The notes: generated from the letters alone by a model not told the origin. DNA of 13,786 nucleotides from Oscillibacter sp. UBA6647 (GCA_002455655.1 DKLF01000035.1:1-13786); one strand, 5' to 3'; shown: positions 6,438-13,451, numbered from the stretch's first letter. Made by a program: numbers and translations.

Positions 6438-7715
6438 TTACTCTGCCAGCCACTGGGCGGTGACGGCGCTCCCCCCGTCCACATAACGGACGGCAAGCTC
6501 TCGTCCCGGCCAGGCCCGGGCAATGGACAGCGCCTGCGCCAGCGGCAGCAGGCTCTCTCCGCTTTCGGCGGGAGTATACTGCCGCACCCGCAGGGTCAGC
6601 CGGACAATCGACGCCCCCTCCAGCGTCACCTCTGCGGCAACTCCCCCGTCCGAGAAACGGATGGGAAGTCCCGCGTACTGATAGCCAAAGCGCAGCGTGA
6701 CGGAATCCTCGCCTGTGGTATACTCCTGCAAAAATAATGCCCCGCTGCTCTGCTCGGGCAGCAGCCCGCTCAGAAGTTGAAAAACCCCCACCACTGTTTC
6801 CGTTTCTGTGGGAACCTCTTCCTCGGAAGCGATGCGCAGCGACCCGCTGCTCCCCTGATAAGAAATCTCCCCATCGGGGTGAATACGAAGGTTTCGGTCT
6901 CCCTCCACCACCACCTCCGCACCGGAGGTCTCCGGATACCGGGAATTGGTGTGGGGATTGAAGGACAGGGCCTCCAGCACCGCGTCAGAATCCGTAATTT
7001 CGGTGGAGACGGCAAGGTTTACAGGAGGATCAAGCTGATCGGAAAAAAGAGAAAAGTCAGCCACATGCCCGTCGCTTTCCGGTCGGTCAAATGCAAACCA
7101 CGCGCTCCCGAGAGAGTAGTCTCTCACCAGTTCCCTCACGCTTTCGGCAGAAATGGCCGTGGTGCAGACAAAGCAGGCGCTTTCCCCATCCCACGCGAAC
7201 AGGCGCACCGCGTTTTCATTCACCTGTACCAGCACCCGGCGGGCAGAGAGTTCCCCCCCGTTCCACTGTGCGCCCACCACTCCTGCCAAAATGGACAGGG
7301 GCAACGCCCCGCCAAAGTCATAATAGACGGAGCCGCCGGCGTCCGTCCCCATTTGCAGCGCGGCGCGAAAATCCTCCACGCCGCACTTTTTCATCGTCCC
7401 GGCGGAGCCCAGCGCCTCCATCAAAAGATTTCCCGGTTTTAAAAAGTCCTCGTCCCCGGTGGTCAGGGCCAGTCCTCCCCAACGGCCGTAGGCTCCTGTA
7501 ACAGCCACCCGCGCGGGCAGCTCAAGATCCGTCAATCCCGAAACACTCTGGCTTTTTTGAATCGAGTCGGAGGAAAGCAGTCCGGAGAGATAGCCTCCGT
7601 CGCCCCGGAGATTAAATAGCTGCGTCTGGACAAACAGCGCCACGGCGGAGACGCTCAACAGGGCGATGGCGATATTTTGCAGACGGTTCCGCCGCTTTTT
7701 CGCTCTTGGGTCCAT
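6438..7715 (-). CDS. yycH: YycH-family regulator of WalK
   Basis: This 425-residue protein has a basic N-terminus (DPRAKKRRNR), one membrane segment at about residues 13-30, and a large extracytoplasmic part. This is the YycH layout. Family proteins partner with YycI and WalK to set WalRK signalling. I assign it by topology, length and its place between walK and yycI; individual motifs are not diagnostic. The ATG (7713-7715) follows GGAGGGCGGGC, 27 bases after the walK stop. There are no truncations or frameshifts. The direction of its effect on WalK (repressing in B. subtilis, activating in S. aureus) cannot be told from sequence. Confidence 0.85.
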   Translation of the reverse strand: MDPRAKKRRNRLQNIAIALLSVSAVALFVQTQLFNLRGDGGYLSGLLSSDSIQKSQSVSGLTDLELPARVAVTGAYGRWGGLALTTGDEDFLKPGNLLMEALGSAGTMKKCGVEDFRAALQMGTDAGGSVYYDFGGALPLSILAGVVGAQWNGGELSARRVLVQVNENAVRLFAWDGESACFVCTTAISAESVRELVRDYSLGSAWFAFDRPESDGHVADFSLFSDQLDPPVNLAVSTEITDSDAVLEALSFNPHTNSRYPETSGAEVVVEGDRNLRIHPDGEISYQGSSGSLRIASEEEVPTETETVVGVFQLLSGLLPEQSSGALFLQEYTTGEDSVTLRFGYQYAGLPIRFSDGGVAAEVTLEGASIVRLTLRVRQYTPAESGESLLPLAQALSIARAWPGRELAVRYVDGGSAVTAQWLAE

Positions 7716-7742
7716 GCCCGCCCTCCTTCTTGTCTCTTTGCG

Positions 7743-9545
7743 TTATGCCTCCCACCGCGTCTGGCGAAGGGGAAGCGTCAGCCGGACCGTGGTGCCCGGC
7801 CCCTCGTGACGGGTCAGCCGGATGGTGCCCTGATGCCGCTCCACAATCTCCTTTGCGATGGACAGGCCCAGGCCCGTTCCGCCGGACTCCCGCGAGCGTG
7901 CCTTGTCCACCCGGTAAAACCGCTCGAAAACGTGCTCCCGGTCTTTTTCCGGGATGCCGATGCCATTGTCGGCCACCTCCATCCACACATGCCCCTCGGT
8001 GGTTCCGGCAGTAACCAGAATGCGCCCGCCGTCGGGCGTGTATTTGATGGCGTTTCCCAAAATGTTCATCATCACCTGCTCCAGCCGCTGGCGGTCCCCC
8101 TCGATAATAGGCAACGTCTGGGCCAGCTCCAGCTTCAGCGCGTGGCCATGGTGCTGTGCCTCCAGCGCGTTGGCCCGGACCACGCTGGCGATGGCGCTGC
8201 CAAAGTCGAACCGGGCGCAGCTCATCTCCGTATTCCCCGCGTCCAGCCGGGAGAGCGTCAGCAGATCCTGAACGATATGGGTCATGCGGTCCGTCTCGTT
8301 AATAATAATATCCAGAAAATTGTCGGCGGTGTCCCGGGGAATGTCTCCCCCGCTGTCCCGCAGAGTTTCGGCATAGCTTCTCACATTGGTGAGAGGCGTA
8401 CGCAGCTCATGAGAGACGTTGGCAACAAACTCCTTGCGCCGTTCCTCGCTGCGGTGGTGCTCCGTCTCGTCGTGCAAAACCACCAGCACGCCGCCGCTCG
8501 CCTGATCGGAAAACGGGGCGAAATACGCCTCCAGCGTCTTCTCCCCCACCACCATCTCCGTGTCGGCATAGTTGGGCCGCTGGAGGGCCAGTATCTGCTC
8601 CAGCGGATAAACAGAGCCGAACAGCTCGTCATAAACCGCTTCCTTTGGAACGGAGCGCTGCAAAAGCACCGTGGCGGCGGGATTGCAGTGGATCAGTTTC
8701 CCGTCGTGGTCAAAGGCGGCCACGCCGTCGGTCATGTGGAGAAACAGGGTGTCCAGCTTGTTTCGTTCGTTTTCCACGGCGTTCAGGCTGTCTTGAAGCA
8801 CATCCGCCATGTGGTTGAAGGTCCCGGTGAGAATACCGATTTCATCCGGCGATTCCACCGGCAGCTTGTTGCCAAAGTCTCCCCCCGCCAGCCGCTCCGC
8901 CCCCTCCGTCACCTTTTCGATGGGACCCACAAGGGTTTTGCTGAGGAGATAGCTGAACAGCACGGAAATCAAAAGCCCGATCACCAGAGCCTGCATGATG
9001 ATGGTGAAAAGCTGGCTGTTCAGCTTAGACACGGTGTCCCGGTTGTCCAGTATATAGATAATGTAACTCCCTTCCTCCCCGGAGATAGGGATGGCCACAT
9101 CCATGTAGTCCTCAGTCAGATCGCTGCGGTCCCCCACATCGCCGTTGAGGGCCTTAATCAGGTTTGGCGTGGACGCGAGAACCCCCCCGCTCTCCCCCGA
9201 CTCCGCCAGCACCGCGCCGGAAGCTCCGTCCAAAACATAATAGTTCCGGGAGCGATAGTCGATGCCAAGGCTTCCGGCGTTGGCCTCCAGAATCTTCTGC
9301 ATCTGGGCCGCGCCCTCCGGCGCGTCGGCGGCGGCGAGAAGGTCTGCCATAAAGCTGGCGTTTTTGGCCGTGGCAACGCCGTCCGCCTCCGATGTGGAGC
9401 CGAACATATCGTTCATCTGCTCAAAAAAGCCGTCGATGTAAAAGCTGGCGACGTTGGTGGTGAGAAACGCGCCCACCGTGGCCATCAGCGAGGTAATCAG
9501 CAGCAGCATAATCAGCATCAGCTTCATGTGGAGACTTTTGAACAC
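7743..9545 (-). CDS. walK: WalK sensor histidine kinase
   Basis: This 600-residue membrane sensor phosphorylates WalR to control cell-wall metabolism. Order of parts: TM1 (about 8-29), extracytoplasmic sensor domain (about 30-181, Cache-like), TM2 (about 182-203), HAMP (204-257), PAS (about 262-360), HisKA with SHELRTPL (His379 the phospho-acceptor), and HATPase with NILGNAIKYTPDGG (N-box 494-507), DNGIG (527-531), ERFYRVD and GGTGLGLS (555-562). The start is GTG (9543-9545), supported by AGAGAGG upstream and by placing TM1 right after a short basic start. An ATG at codon 7 is an alternative. His270, Asp273 and His358 align by spacing with three of the four zinc ligands reported in the S. aureus WalK PAS domain. 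The fourth I could not place. It follows walR by 66 bases. Confidence 0.96.
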   Translation of the reverse strand: MFKSLHMKLMLIMLLLITSLMATVGAFLTTNVASFYIDGFFEQMNDMFGSTSEADGVATAKNASFMADLLAAADAPEGAAQMQKILEANAGSLGIDYRSRNYYVLDGASGAVLAESGESGGVLASTPNLIKALNGDVGDRSDLTEDYMDVAIPISGEEGSYIIYILDNRDTVSKLNSQLFTIIMQALVIGLLISVLFSYLLSKTLVGPIEKVTEGAERLAGGDFGNKLPVESPDEIGILTGTFNHMADVLQDSLNAVENERNKLDTLFLHMTDGVAAFDHDGKLIHCNPAATVLLQRSVPKEAVYDELFGSVYPLEQILALQRPNYADTEMVVGEKTLEAYFAPFSDQASGGVLVVLHDETEHHRSEERRKEFVANVSHELRTPLTNVRSYAETLRDSGGDIPRDTADNFLDIIINETDRMTHIVQDLLTLSRLDAGNTEMSCARFDFGSAIASVVRANALEAQHHGHALKLELAQTLPIIEGDRQRLEQVMMNILGNAIKYTPDGGRILVTAGTTEGHVWMEVADNGIGIPEKDREHVFERFYRVDKARSRESGGTGLGLSIAKEIVERHQGTIRLTRHEGPGTTVRLTLPLRQTRWEA

Positions 9546-9611
9546 GGCTGGCGCCTCTCTTCCATCCGGAAATCCGGGGGCCCCGCCTGTTTCAGGGACC
9601 GTTTCCCGCTT

Positions 9612-10322
9612 TTATGTTGCGAAATAGTAACCCGCCCCGCGCCGGGTAAGAATGTAGCGGGGGTTTGCCGGGTCCGTTTCGATTTTCTCCCGAAGTCGGC
9701 GGACGGTCACGTCCACAGTTCGGGCGTCGTCACCCACGTAGCCGTAGTTCCACACCTGCTCCATCAGATCAATGCGGGCGTAAACCTTGTTGGGGTGGCT
9801 GGCCAGAAAGGTCAAAAGCTCGTATTCCCGCTGGGTTAACTCGATGACTTCCCCGCTGCGGAACACCTGATGGCTGTCGGTATTGACTGCCAAGTCACCC
9901 GCCACGGTCATGGCCGCCTCGGCGGCGGAGGCCGCAAGTGGGGCTGCCATGCCGAGCCTGCGGATATTCGCCCCCACCCGGGCAATCAGCTCCCGCATGG
10001 AAAAGGGCTTTGTGATGTAGTCGTCCGCGCCGATTTCAAGGCCCAGGACCTTGTCCGTCTCCTCCTCCCGGGCGGTGAGAATCACCACGGGCACATTGTT
10101 GCGGCTCTCCCGCAGGGCACGGCACACGTCAAAGCCGTTCATCTTGGGCAGCATCACGTCCAGAAGGATCAAATCCGGCTTTTCCGCTTGGGCTTTTTTC
10201 AGCCCGTCCTCCCCGTCGTATGCCTCCAACGTGGCATAACCCTCCCGCTGAAGGTTAAAGCAGACGATGTCCACGATATTTTTCTCGTCCTCCACGATCA
10301 ATACTGTCTTTTTCGGTTCCAT
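9612..10322 (-). CDS. walR: WalR response regulator (OmpR/PhoB type)
   Basis: This 236-residue two-domain regulator of cell-wall hydrolase and wall-biosynthesis genes has an N-terminal receiver with acidic pocket ED (11-12), phospho-acceptor Asp55 (LLDVMLP), Thr83 and Lys105 (KPF). A 25-residue Ala-rich linker leads to a C-terminal winged helix: LTQREYELL (162-170), VWNYGYVGDDARTVDVTVRRLREKIE (190-215, cited by position) and TRRGAGYYF (226-234). The recognition helix closely follows the WalR pattern, which supports WalR over PhoB together with the walK-yycH-yycI neighbourhood. The ATG (10320-10322) is preceded by GAGAGGAG. It starts 21 bases after the NUDIX gene, so it probably shares its promoter. 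In relatives walRK is essential. Confidence 0.96.
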   Translation of the reverse strand: MEPKKTVLIVEDEKNIVDIVCFNLQREGYATLEAYDGEDGLKKAQAEKPDLILLDVMLPKMNGFDVCRALRESRNNVPVVILTAREEETDKVLGLEIGADDYITKPFSMRELIARVGANIRRLGMAAPLAASAAEAAMTVAGDLAVNTDSHQVFRSGEVIELTQREYELLTFLASHPNKVYARIDLMEQVWNYGYVGDDARTVDVTVRRLREKIETDPANPRYILTRRGAGYYFAT

Positions 10323-10343
10323 GGAGTCTCCTCTCTCAGCTTG

Positions 10344-10886
10344 TCAAAGGTTCAGTAAAAGCTTGGCCTTCAAAATGGCGGCAACGGTTTTCCCATCCTC
10401 AATTTCGCCCCGAAGGCAGCGGTGCGCCAACTCCTCCATGGGAATGCGCTCCAGTCGAAGAAATTCGTCCTCGTCGGGCCGGGCCTCCCCCATTGTCAGG
10501 CCGCGGGCCAGAAAGAGATACAGCTCCTCTCCCAGACAGCCCGGGGAGGGAAGAATTTTCCCCATGGGCAAAAGCTCATCCGGAACCGCGCCCGTTTCCT
10601 CCAGCAGCTCCCGCAGGGCGCCCACAGCCGGCTCTTCGCCCTCCTCCAGCTTTCCCGCCGGAATCTCCAGCAGGGTCTTACCAAACGCATAGCGGTATTG
10701 GGTCACTGCCAGAACATTGTTTCCCCCGTCCAGCGCCACCACGGCGACGCACGGGCAATGGTCCGCCACCTCCCGGAAAGCGGTCTTCCCGTCGGGCAGA
10801 CGCACCTGGTCCACATGAACATTCAGCAGCTTCCCGGTAAATACATCCTGCCTGGAGAGGAATGTTTCTTCCAGATTTTCAACCAT
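10344..10886 (-). CDS. nudF: NUDIX hydrolase, ADP-ribose pyrophosphatase type
   Basis: This 180-residue cytoplasmic enzyme most likely cleaves ADP-ribose to AMP and ribose 5-phosphate. The complete NUDIX box is at 78-100 (G-x5-E-x7-RELLEETG-A), with Glu96/Glu97 metal ligands. PSPG at 113-116 lies shortly downstream, the ADP-ribose pyrophosphatase hallmark. An FTGKLLNVHVDQVRLPDG N-terminal strand pair and TQYRYAFGKTLLEIPAG before the box also match the ADPRase branch. The ATG (10884-10886) has a modest AAGGTG upstream. It is the first gene after a strong promoter and sits 21 bases before walR, so it probably heads the wal operon. The gene symbol is family-level; substrate specificity is not proven. 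Confidence 0.9.
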   Translation of the reverse strand: MVENLEETFLSRQDVFTGKLLNVHVDQVRLPDGKTAFREVADHCPCVAVVALDGGNNVLAVTQYRYAFGKTLLEIPAGKLEEGEEPAVGALRELLEETGAVPDELLPMGKILPSPGCLGEELYLFLARGLTMGEARPDEDEFLRLERIPMEELAHRCLRGEIEDGKTVAAILKAKLLLNL

Positions 10887-10925
10887 TTTAAAGGCACCTT
10901 CGCTTCTTTATTATTATCTTTAGCC

Positions 10926-10954
10926 ATTATAGCAAAGAACCAAAGGGATGACAA
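10926..10954 (-). promoter_or_regulatory. Strong sigma-A promoter for nudix-walRK operon
   Basis: On the - strand, TTGTCA (plus 10949-10954) and a perfect TATAAT (10926-10931) are separated by exactly 17 bases. Transcription would begin about 33 bases upstream of the NUDIX ATG. This is the best promoter match in the window and lies back-to-back with the smpB promoter, with only about 12 bases between the two -35 boxes. Confidence 0.85.
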
Positions 10955-10966
10955 CGTTTCTTTTAC

Positions 10967-10995
10967 TTGAAGATTGGGCAGGATTATGCTAAACT
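10967..10995 (+). promoter_or_regulatory. Sigma-A promoter for smpB
   Basis: TTGAAG (10967-10972) and TAAACT (10990-10995) are separated by 17 bases, and TGC precedes the -10, giving an extended -10. The transcript would start near 11002 with a leader of about 35 bases to the proposed start codon. It is divergent from the wal-operon promoter. Confidence 0.6.
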
Positions 10996-11022
10996 ACCAT
11001 CATCTTACAGAACGGAACCCGA

Positions 11023-11029
11023 AGGGAGG
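11023..11029 (+). promoter_or_regulatory. Ribosome binding site deciding the smpB start
   Basis: GAAGGGAGG (AGGGAGG at 11023-11029) is a near-consensus Shine-Dalgarno. Eight bases downstream is ACG (11038-11040). No ATG, GTG or TTG occurs in the correct frame between here and GTG at 11098, so this site argues that translation starts at ACG. Confidence 0.75.
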
Positions 11030-11037
11030 CGCTTTCC

Positions 11038-11502
11038 ACGGAGAAGAAGGGAATCAAAATCGCGGCCCAGAACCGCAAGGCGTACCACGATTACTTCGTG
11101 GAGGAGAAATTCGAGGCGGGCATTGAGCTGTTCGGCACGGAGGTGAAATCCATCCGGGCCGGAACGCTGAACCTGAAGGACGCGTGGTGCTCTATTCAGG
11201 ACGGCGAGCTGTTTGTCAACGGCATGCACATCTCCCCCTATGAAAAGGGCAACATTTTCAACCGCAATCCCGAGCGGGTCCGAAAGCTTTTGATGCATAA
11301 AAGTGAAATCCGAAAGCTTCAGGCCCTTGTGAAGCAGGACGGATACACCCTGATTCCGCTGTCCGTCTATTTCAAGGACGCGAGAGTGAAGCTTGAAATT
11401 GGCGCCTGCCGGGGCAAAAAGAATTACGACAAGCGCGAAACCATTGCCAAGCGGGACGCGGAGCGGGAGATGGACCGCCACATGAAGGAGCGGAACCGCT
11501 GA
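11038..11502 (+). CDS. smpB: SsrA-binding protein SmpB (apparent ACG start)
   Basis: This 154-residue RNA-binding protein delivers tmRNA to stalled ribosomes for trans-translation. Its RNA, ssrA, lies 1.6 kb downstream. The conserved core is complete: KIAAQNRKAYHDYF (7-20), FEAGIELFGTEVKSIR, the NGMHISPYEKGN segment, LLMHKSEI, GYTLIPLS(V)YF, and the basic tail KKNYDKRE followed by KRDAERE...KERNR that forms a helix on the ribosome. Starting at the first standard codon (GTG 11098) would remove about 20 residues of this conserved N-terminus, and no ribosome binding site precedes it. The upstream Shine-Dalgarno fits an ACG at 11038, giving MEKKGIKIAAQ at the N-terminus. Either a genuine near-cognate start, a point mutation of ATG, or a sequencing error explains this. 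Length matches the family (about 150-160). Confidence 0.93.
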   Translation, partial: TEKKGIKIAAQNRKAYHDYFVEEKFEAGIELFGTEVKSIRAGTLNLKDAWCSIQDGELFVNGMHISPYEKGNIFNRNPERVRKLLMHKSEIRKLQALVKQDGYTLIPLSVYFKDARVKLEIGACRGKKNYDKRETIAKRDAEREMDRHMKERNR

Positions 11503-11581
11503 GCATCGGCGCGGAAGCAATTGCTCCAAACGGCGCGCGATATGCAATTGAAAAACCCGAAGGAAGAAAGGAATCTTTGAT

Positions 11582-12121
11582 ATGTCTGAAATGAAAAACC
11601 CCATTGCCACCATTACCATGGAAAACGGCGCGGTGATGAAGGCGGAGCTGTACCCCGACAAGGCCCCCAACACGGTGAATAACTTCATCGCGCTGGCCAA
11701 CTCCGGCTATTACGACAAGCTGATTTTTCACCGCTGCATTCCCGGCTTTATGATTCAGGGCGGCTGCCCCCAGGGCACCGGCACCGGCGGCCCGGGCTAT
11801 TCCATCGCGGGCGAGTTCTCCGGCAACGGCTTTGCCCAAAACGATGTGGTTCACACGTTGGGCGTGCTGTCCATGGCGCGGACCATGTCCCCCAACACCG
11901 CGGGCAGCCAGTTTTTCGTCATGGTGGACGACGCGCCCCATCTGGACGGGCAGTATGCCGCCTTTGGCAAGGTGACCGAGGGCGCAGACGAGGCCGTGCG
12001 CATTTCCAAGGTGAAGGTGGATTTCAACGACAAGCCCAAGACGCCGGAAGTGATTGCCTCCATCCGCGTGGACACGCAAGGCGTGGAGTACCCCGCGCCG
12101 GAGAAAAAGGCCGAGCGCTAA
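11582..12121 (+). CDS. Cyclophilin-type peptidyl-prolyl cis-trans isomerase
   Basis: This 179-residue protein accelerates cis-trans isomerisation at proline during protein folding. There is no signal peptide, so it should act in the cytoplasm. Active-site signatures are FHRCIPGFMIQGG (49-61, Arg51 and Gln59), GTGTGGPGY, and AGSQFFVMV (107-115), with LDGQYAAFGKV (121-131) following. The residue matching the cyclosporin-contact Trp of human cyclophilin A is His (HLDG), as in many bacterial forms. A short charged tail (EKKAER) ends it. The ATG (11582) is preceded by AAGGAAT at about 9 bases. The 79-base gap from smpB contains no evident terminator, so cotranscription is likely, but a promoter in the gap cannot be excluded. 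Confidence 0.94.
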   Translation: MSEMKNPIATITMENGAVMKAELYPDKAPNTVNNFIALANSGYYDKLIFHRCIPGFMIQGGCPQGTGTGGPGYSIAGEFSGNGFAQNDVVHTLGVLSMARTMSPNTAGSQFFVMVDDAPHLDGQYAAFGKVTEGADEAVRISKVKVDFNDKPKTPEVIASIRVDTQGVEYPAPEKKAER

Positions 12122-12163
12122 GCGCGGCGGTTGCCTGATTTTCAAGGAAAGGGAGCGCGTTTT

Positions 12164-12919
12164 ATGAAAATCGCCATCGTCACCGGCGCGTCCTCGGGGC
12201 TGGGTCGGGAATTTACCCGCCAGCTCATTTCCGAATATCCCGAAGTAGAACAGCTCTGGCTCATCGCCCGACGGCGCGACCGGCTGGAGGAGCTGGCAAA
12301 GTCCCTGCCCCGCCCGGCGCTGTGTCTGGGGCTGGATTTGTGCGACCCCATGAGCTTCACCGCGTTTCAGGAAAAGCTTTTGTCCGAGCAGCCGGAAGTG
12401 CTTTTGCTAGTGAACAACGCGGGCGTGGGCTATTGGGGCAATCTGGGCGAGACGGACACGGTGCTCCAAACCCGCATGATCGATCTGAACCTGCGGGCGC
12501 TCACCGCCGTCACCAGCCTGACGCTCCCCTATCTTCCCCGGGGCGGGAGAATCCTGAACGTGTCCTCTATCGCAGCCTTCTGCCCCAACGCCCGGATGAC
12601 GGTCTACTCCTCTACCAAGGCGTTTGTCTCCCACTTCACCGTGGGGCTGGGCGAGGAGTTGCGGGGAAAAGGCGTCTCCGTCACCGCCGTGTGTCCGGGC
12701 CCCATGGCCACAGAGTTTTGTGACACGGGCGGAATCACCGGCAACTCGAAAATGTTTGAGCTGCTCCCCTACTGCGATCAGGTCCGGGTGGCCCACGGTG
12801 CGCTGCTGGCGGCAAAACGCCGCAGAAGCATCTATACCCCCACGGCGTTTTATAAGTTTTACCGGCTGGCGGCGAAGCTGATCCCGATGAAACTGATGGC
12901 AAAGCTGACAAAGACATAA
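12164..12919 (+). CDS. Short-chain dehydrogenase/reductase (classical SDR)
   Basis: This 251-residue Rossmann-fold oxidoreductase carries the NAD(P)-binding TGASSGLG (7-14), NNAG (84-87), catalytic Ser135 (NVSS), Tyr148 and Lys152 (YSSTK), and PGP (178-180). The ARRRDRLEEL segment after strand 2 (35-44), with adjacent arginines, favours NADP(H) as cofactor. The overall style resembles the DltE/YohF-like 'SDR family NAD(P)-dependent' group, but the substrate is unknown. The ATG (12164) follows GGAAAGGGAG. A TTG 11 codons upstream is a weaker alternative. It lies 42 bases after the isomerase gene, so probably in the same operon. The C-terminus (KLIPMKLMAKLTKT) is amphipathic and could touch the membrane, which is speculative. 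Confidence 0.9.
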   Translation: MKIAIVTGASSGLGREFTRQLISEYPEVEQLWLIARRRDRLEELAKSLPRPALCLGLDLCDPMSFTAFQEKLLSEQPEVLLLVNNAGVGYWGNLGETDTVLQTRMIDLNLRALTAVTSLTLPYLPRGGRILNVSSIAAFCPNARMTVYSSTKAFVSHFTVGLGEELRGKGVSVTAVCPGPMATEFCDTGGITGNSKMFELLPYCDQVRVAHGALLAAKRRRSIYTPTAFYKFYRLAAKLIPMKLMAKLTKT

Positions 12920-12925
12920 ATTTCA

Positions 12926-12969
12926 TGAAATTGTAACATACTTCCGGGTGGGAGTATGTTATAATTTCA
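12926..12969 (+). repeat. 20-bp imperfect inverted repeat over the ssrA promoter
   Basis: The left arm (12926-12945, starting TGAAATTG and ending ACTTCC) pairs with the right arm (12950-12969) around a GGGT loop. Only two of 20 positions are not Watson-Crick (12933/12962 and 12943/12952), and both are G.U in + strand RNA. It begins 7 bases after the SDR stop, so it can fold in that mRNA as a terminator-like or stabilising 3' hairpin. The right arm also contains the TATAAT of the ssrA promoter. Confidence 0.65.
12957..12965 (+). promoter_or_regulatory. Extended -10 promoter upstream of ssrA
   Basis: TGTTATAAT provides a perfect -10 (TATAAT, 12960-12965) with an upstream TGn. No good -35 is seen at 17 bases (CATACT), so recognition would depend on the extended -10. 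A transcript would start near 12972, giving a precursor leader of about 116 bases removed by RNase P at 13088. That leader (12970-13087) has no gene; it contains a CCGCCG/CGGCGG hairpin at 13042-13061. Confidence 0.55.
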
Positions 12970-13087
12970 AAAGAAGATTCCGCATTCAGATCCAAGCACC
13001 CATTTTAACTGTCCGCAAGAGTTTTGCGCCATTGTCTTTTGCCGCCGTGGTGGAGCGGCGGGCGGGGCACAGAGCGCGGCAATATAT

Positions 13088-13450
13088 GGGGGTGTACCGG
13101 TTTCGACGGGGATATGGAGGCGGGACCAGCGGGCGGATGTGCCTGTCATCCGAAAAACGGGCAAATTATAAATTAAACAACAATAATACTGTTGCTTACG
13201 CTGCCTAATTAGGCAGCCGTCCGACCCGGAAGGACCGCGAGCCGGGAAGGGCGTCGTTTAGCGGTAAATGTGCGTACGCAAAGCTTTGCGCGTGCCATAA
13301 ATTATGAAGCTCACCTGACCCGCCGGCGTGACGGCTTGCCGGCGGAGAGGGGAACAGGGAGAGAAAGACTCCCAAAATAACCGTCTGCGCCCGGAGAACG
13401 TCTCGTTAAAGTGTTTTCGGACGGGGGTTCAACTCCCCCCACCTCCACCA
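13088..13450 (+). ncRNA. ssrA: Transfer-messenger RNA (tmRNA, SsrA)
   Basis: This 363-base tmRNA rescues stalled ribosomes and tags the incomplete protein for proteolysis. The 5' acceptor strand GGGGGTG (13088-13094) pairs with CACCTCC (13440-13446), followed by A and the encoded CCA (13448-13450). The T-arm has stem GGGGG/CCCCC (13423-13427, 13435-13439) and loop TTCAACT. The diagnostic 5' segment (accggtttcgacggg) follows the acceptor strand. The resume codon is GCA at 13161, and the tag ends at TAA in the loop of the hairpin GCTGCC-TAATTA-GGCAGC. The middle holds the pseudoknot region. SmpB is encoded upstream in the same block. The 3' end is a common integration site for phages and islands, relevant to the AT-rich flank. 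Confidence 0.98.
13161..13208 (+). CDS. tmRNA proteolysis tag reading frame
   Basis: Beginning at the resume codon GCA, the tag reads ANYKLNNNNTVAYAA and ends at TAA (13206-13208). The terminal AYAA is a degron of the ALAA/AVAA type recognised by ClpXP-like proteases. Four successive Asn codons lie in the middle. It is not an independent gene: translation starts only after the ribosome switches to tmRNA. Confidence 0.92.
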   Translation, partial: ANYKLNNNNTVAYAA

Positions 13451-13451
13451 A

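Noticed and set aside
7677..9839. A 720-codon rightward open frame antisense to walK and parts of yycH/walR
   Set aside because: It is fully opposite genes with complete catalytic motifs, its protein has no recognisable domains, and long antisense frames are common in GC-rich codons with strong third-position bias.
10986..11126. Short frame starting at ATG 10986 upstream of smpB
   Set aside because: Its ATG overlaps the proposed -10 region, it is in a different frame from smpB, and its product is arbitrary.
11098..11502. smpB starting at GTG 11098
   Set aside because: It removes about 20 residues of conserved SmpB N-terminus and has no ribosome binding site at a proper distance.
12948..13208. 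86-codon frame running through the ssrA leader into the tag
   Set aside because: It only exists because the tmRNA tag frame is open. It has no homologous protein features and no ribosome binding site.
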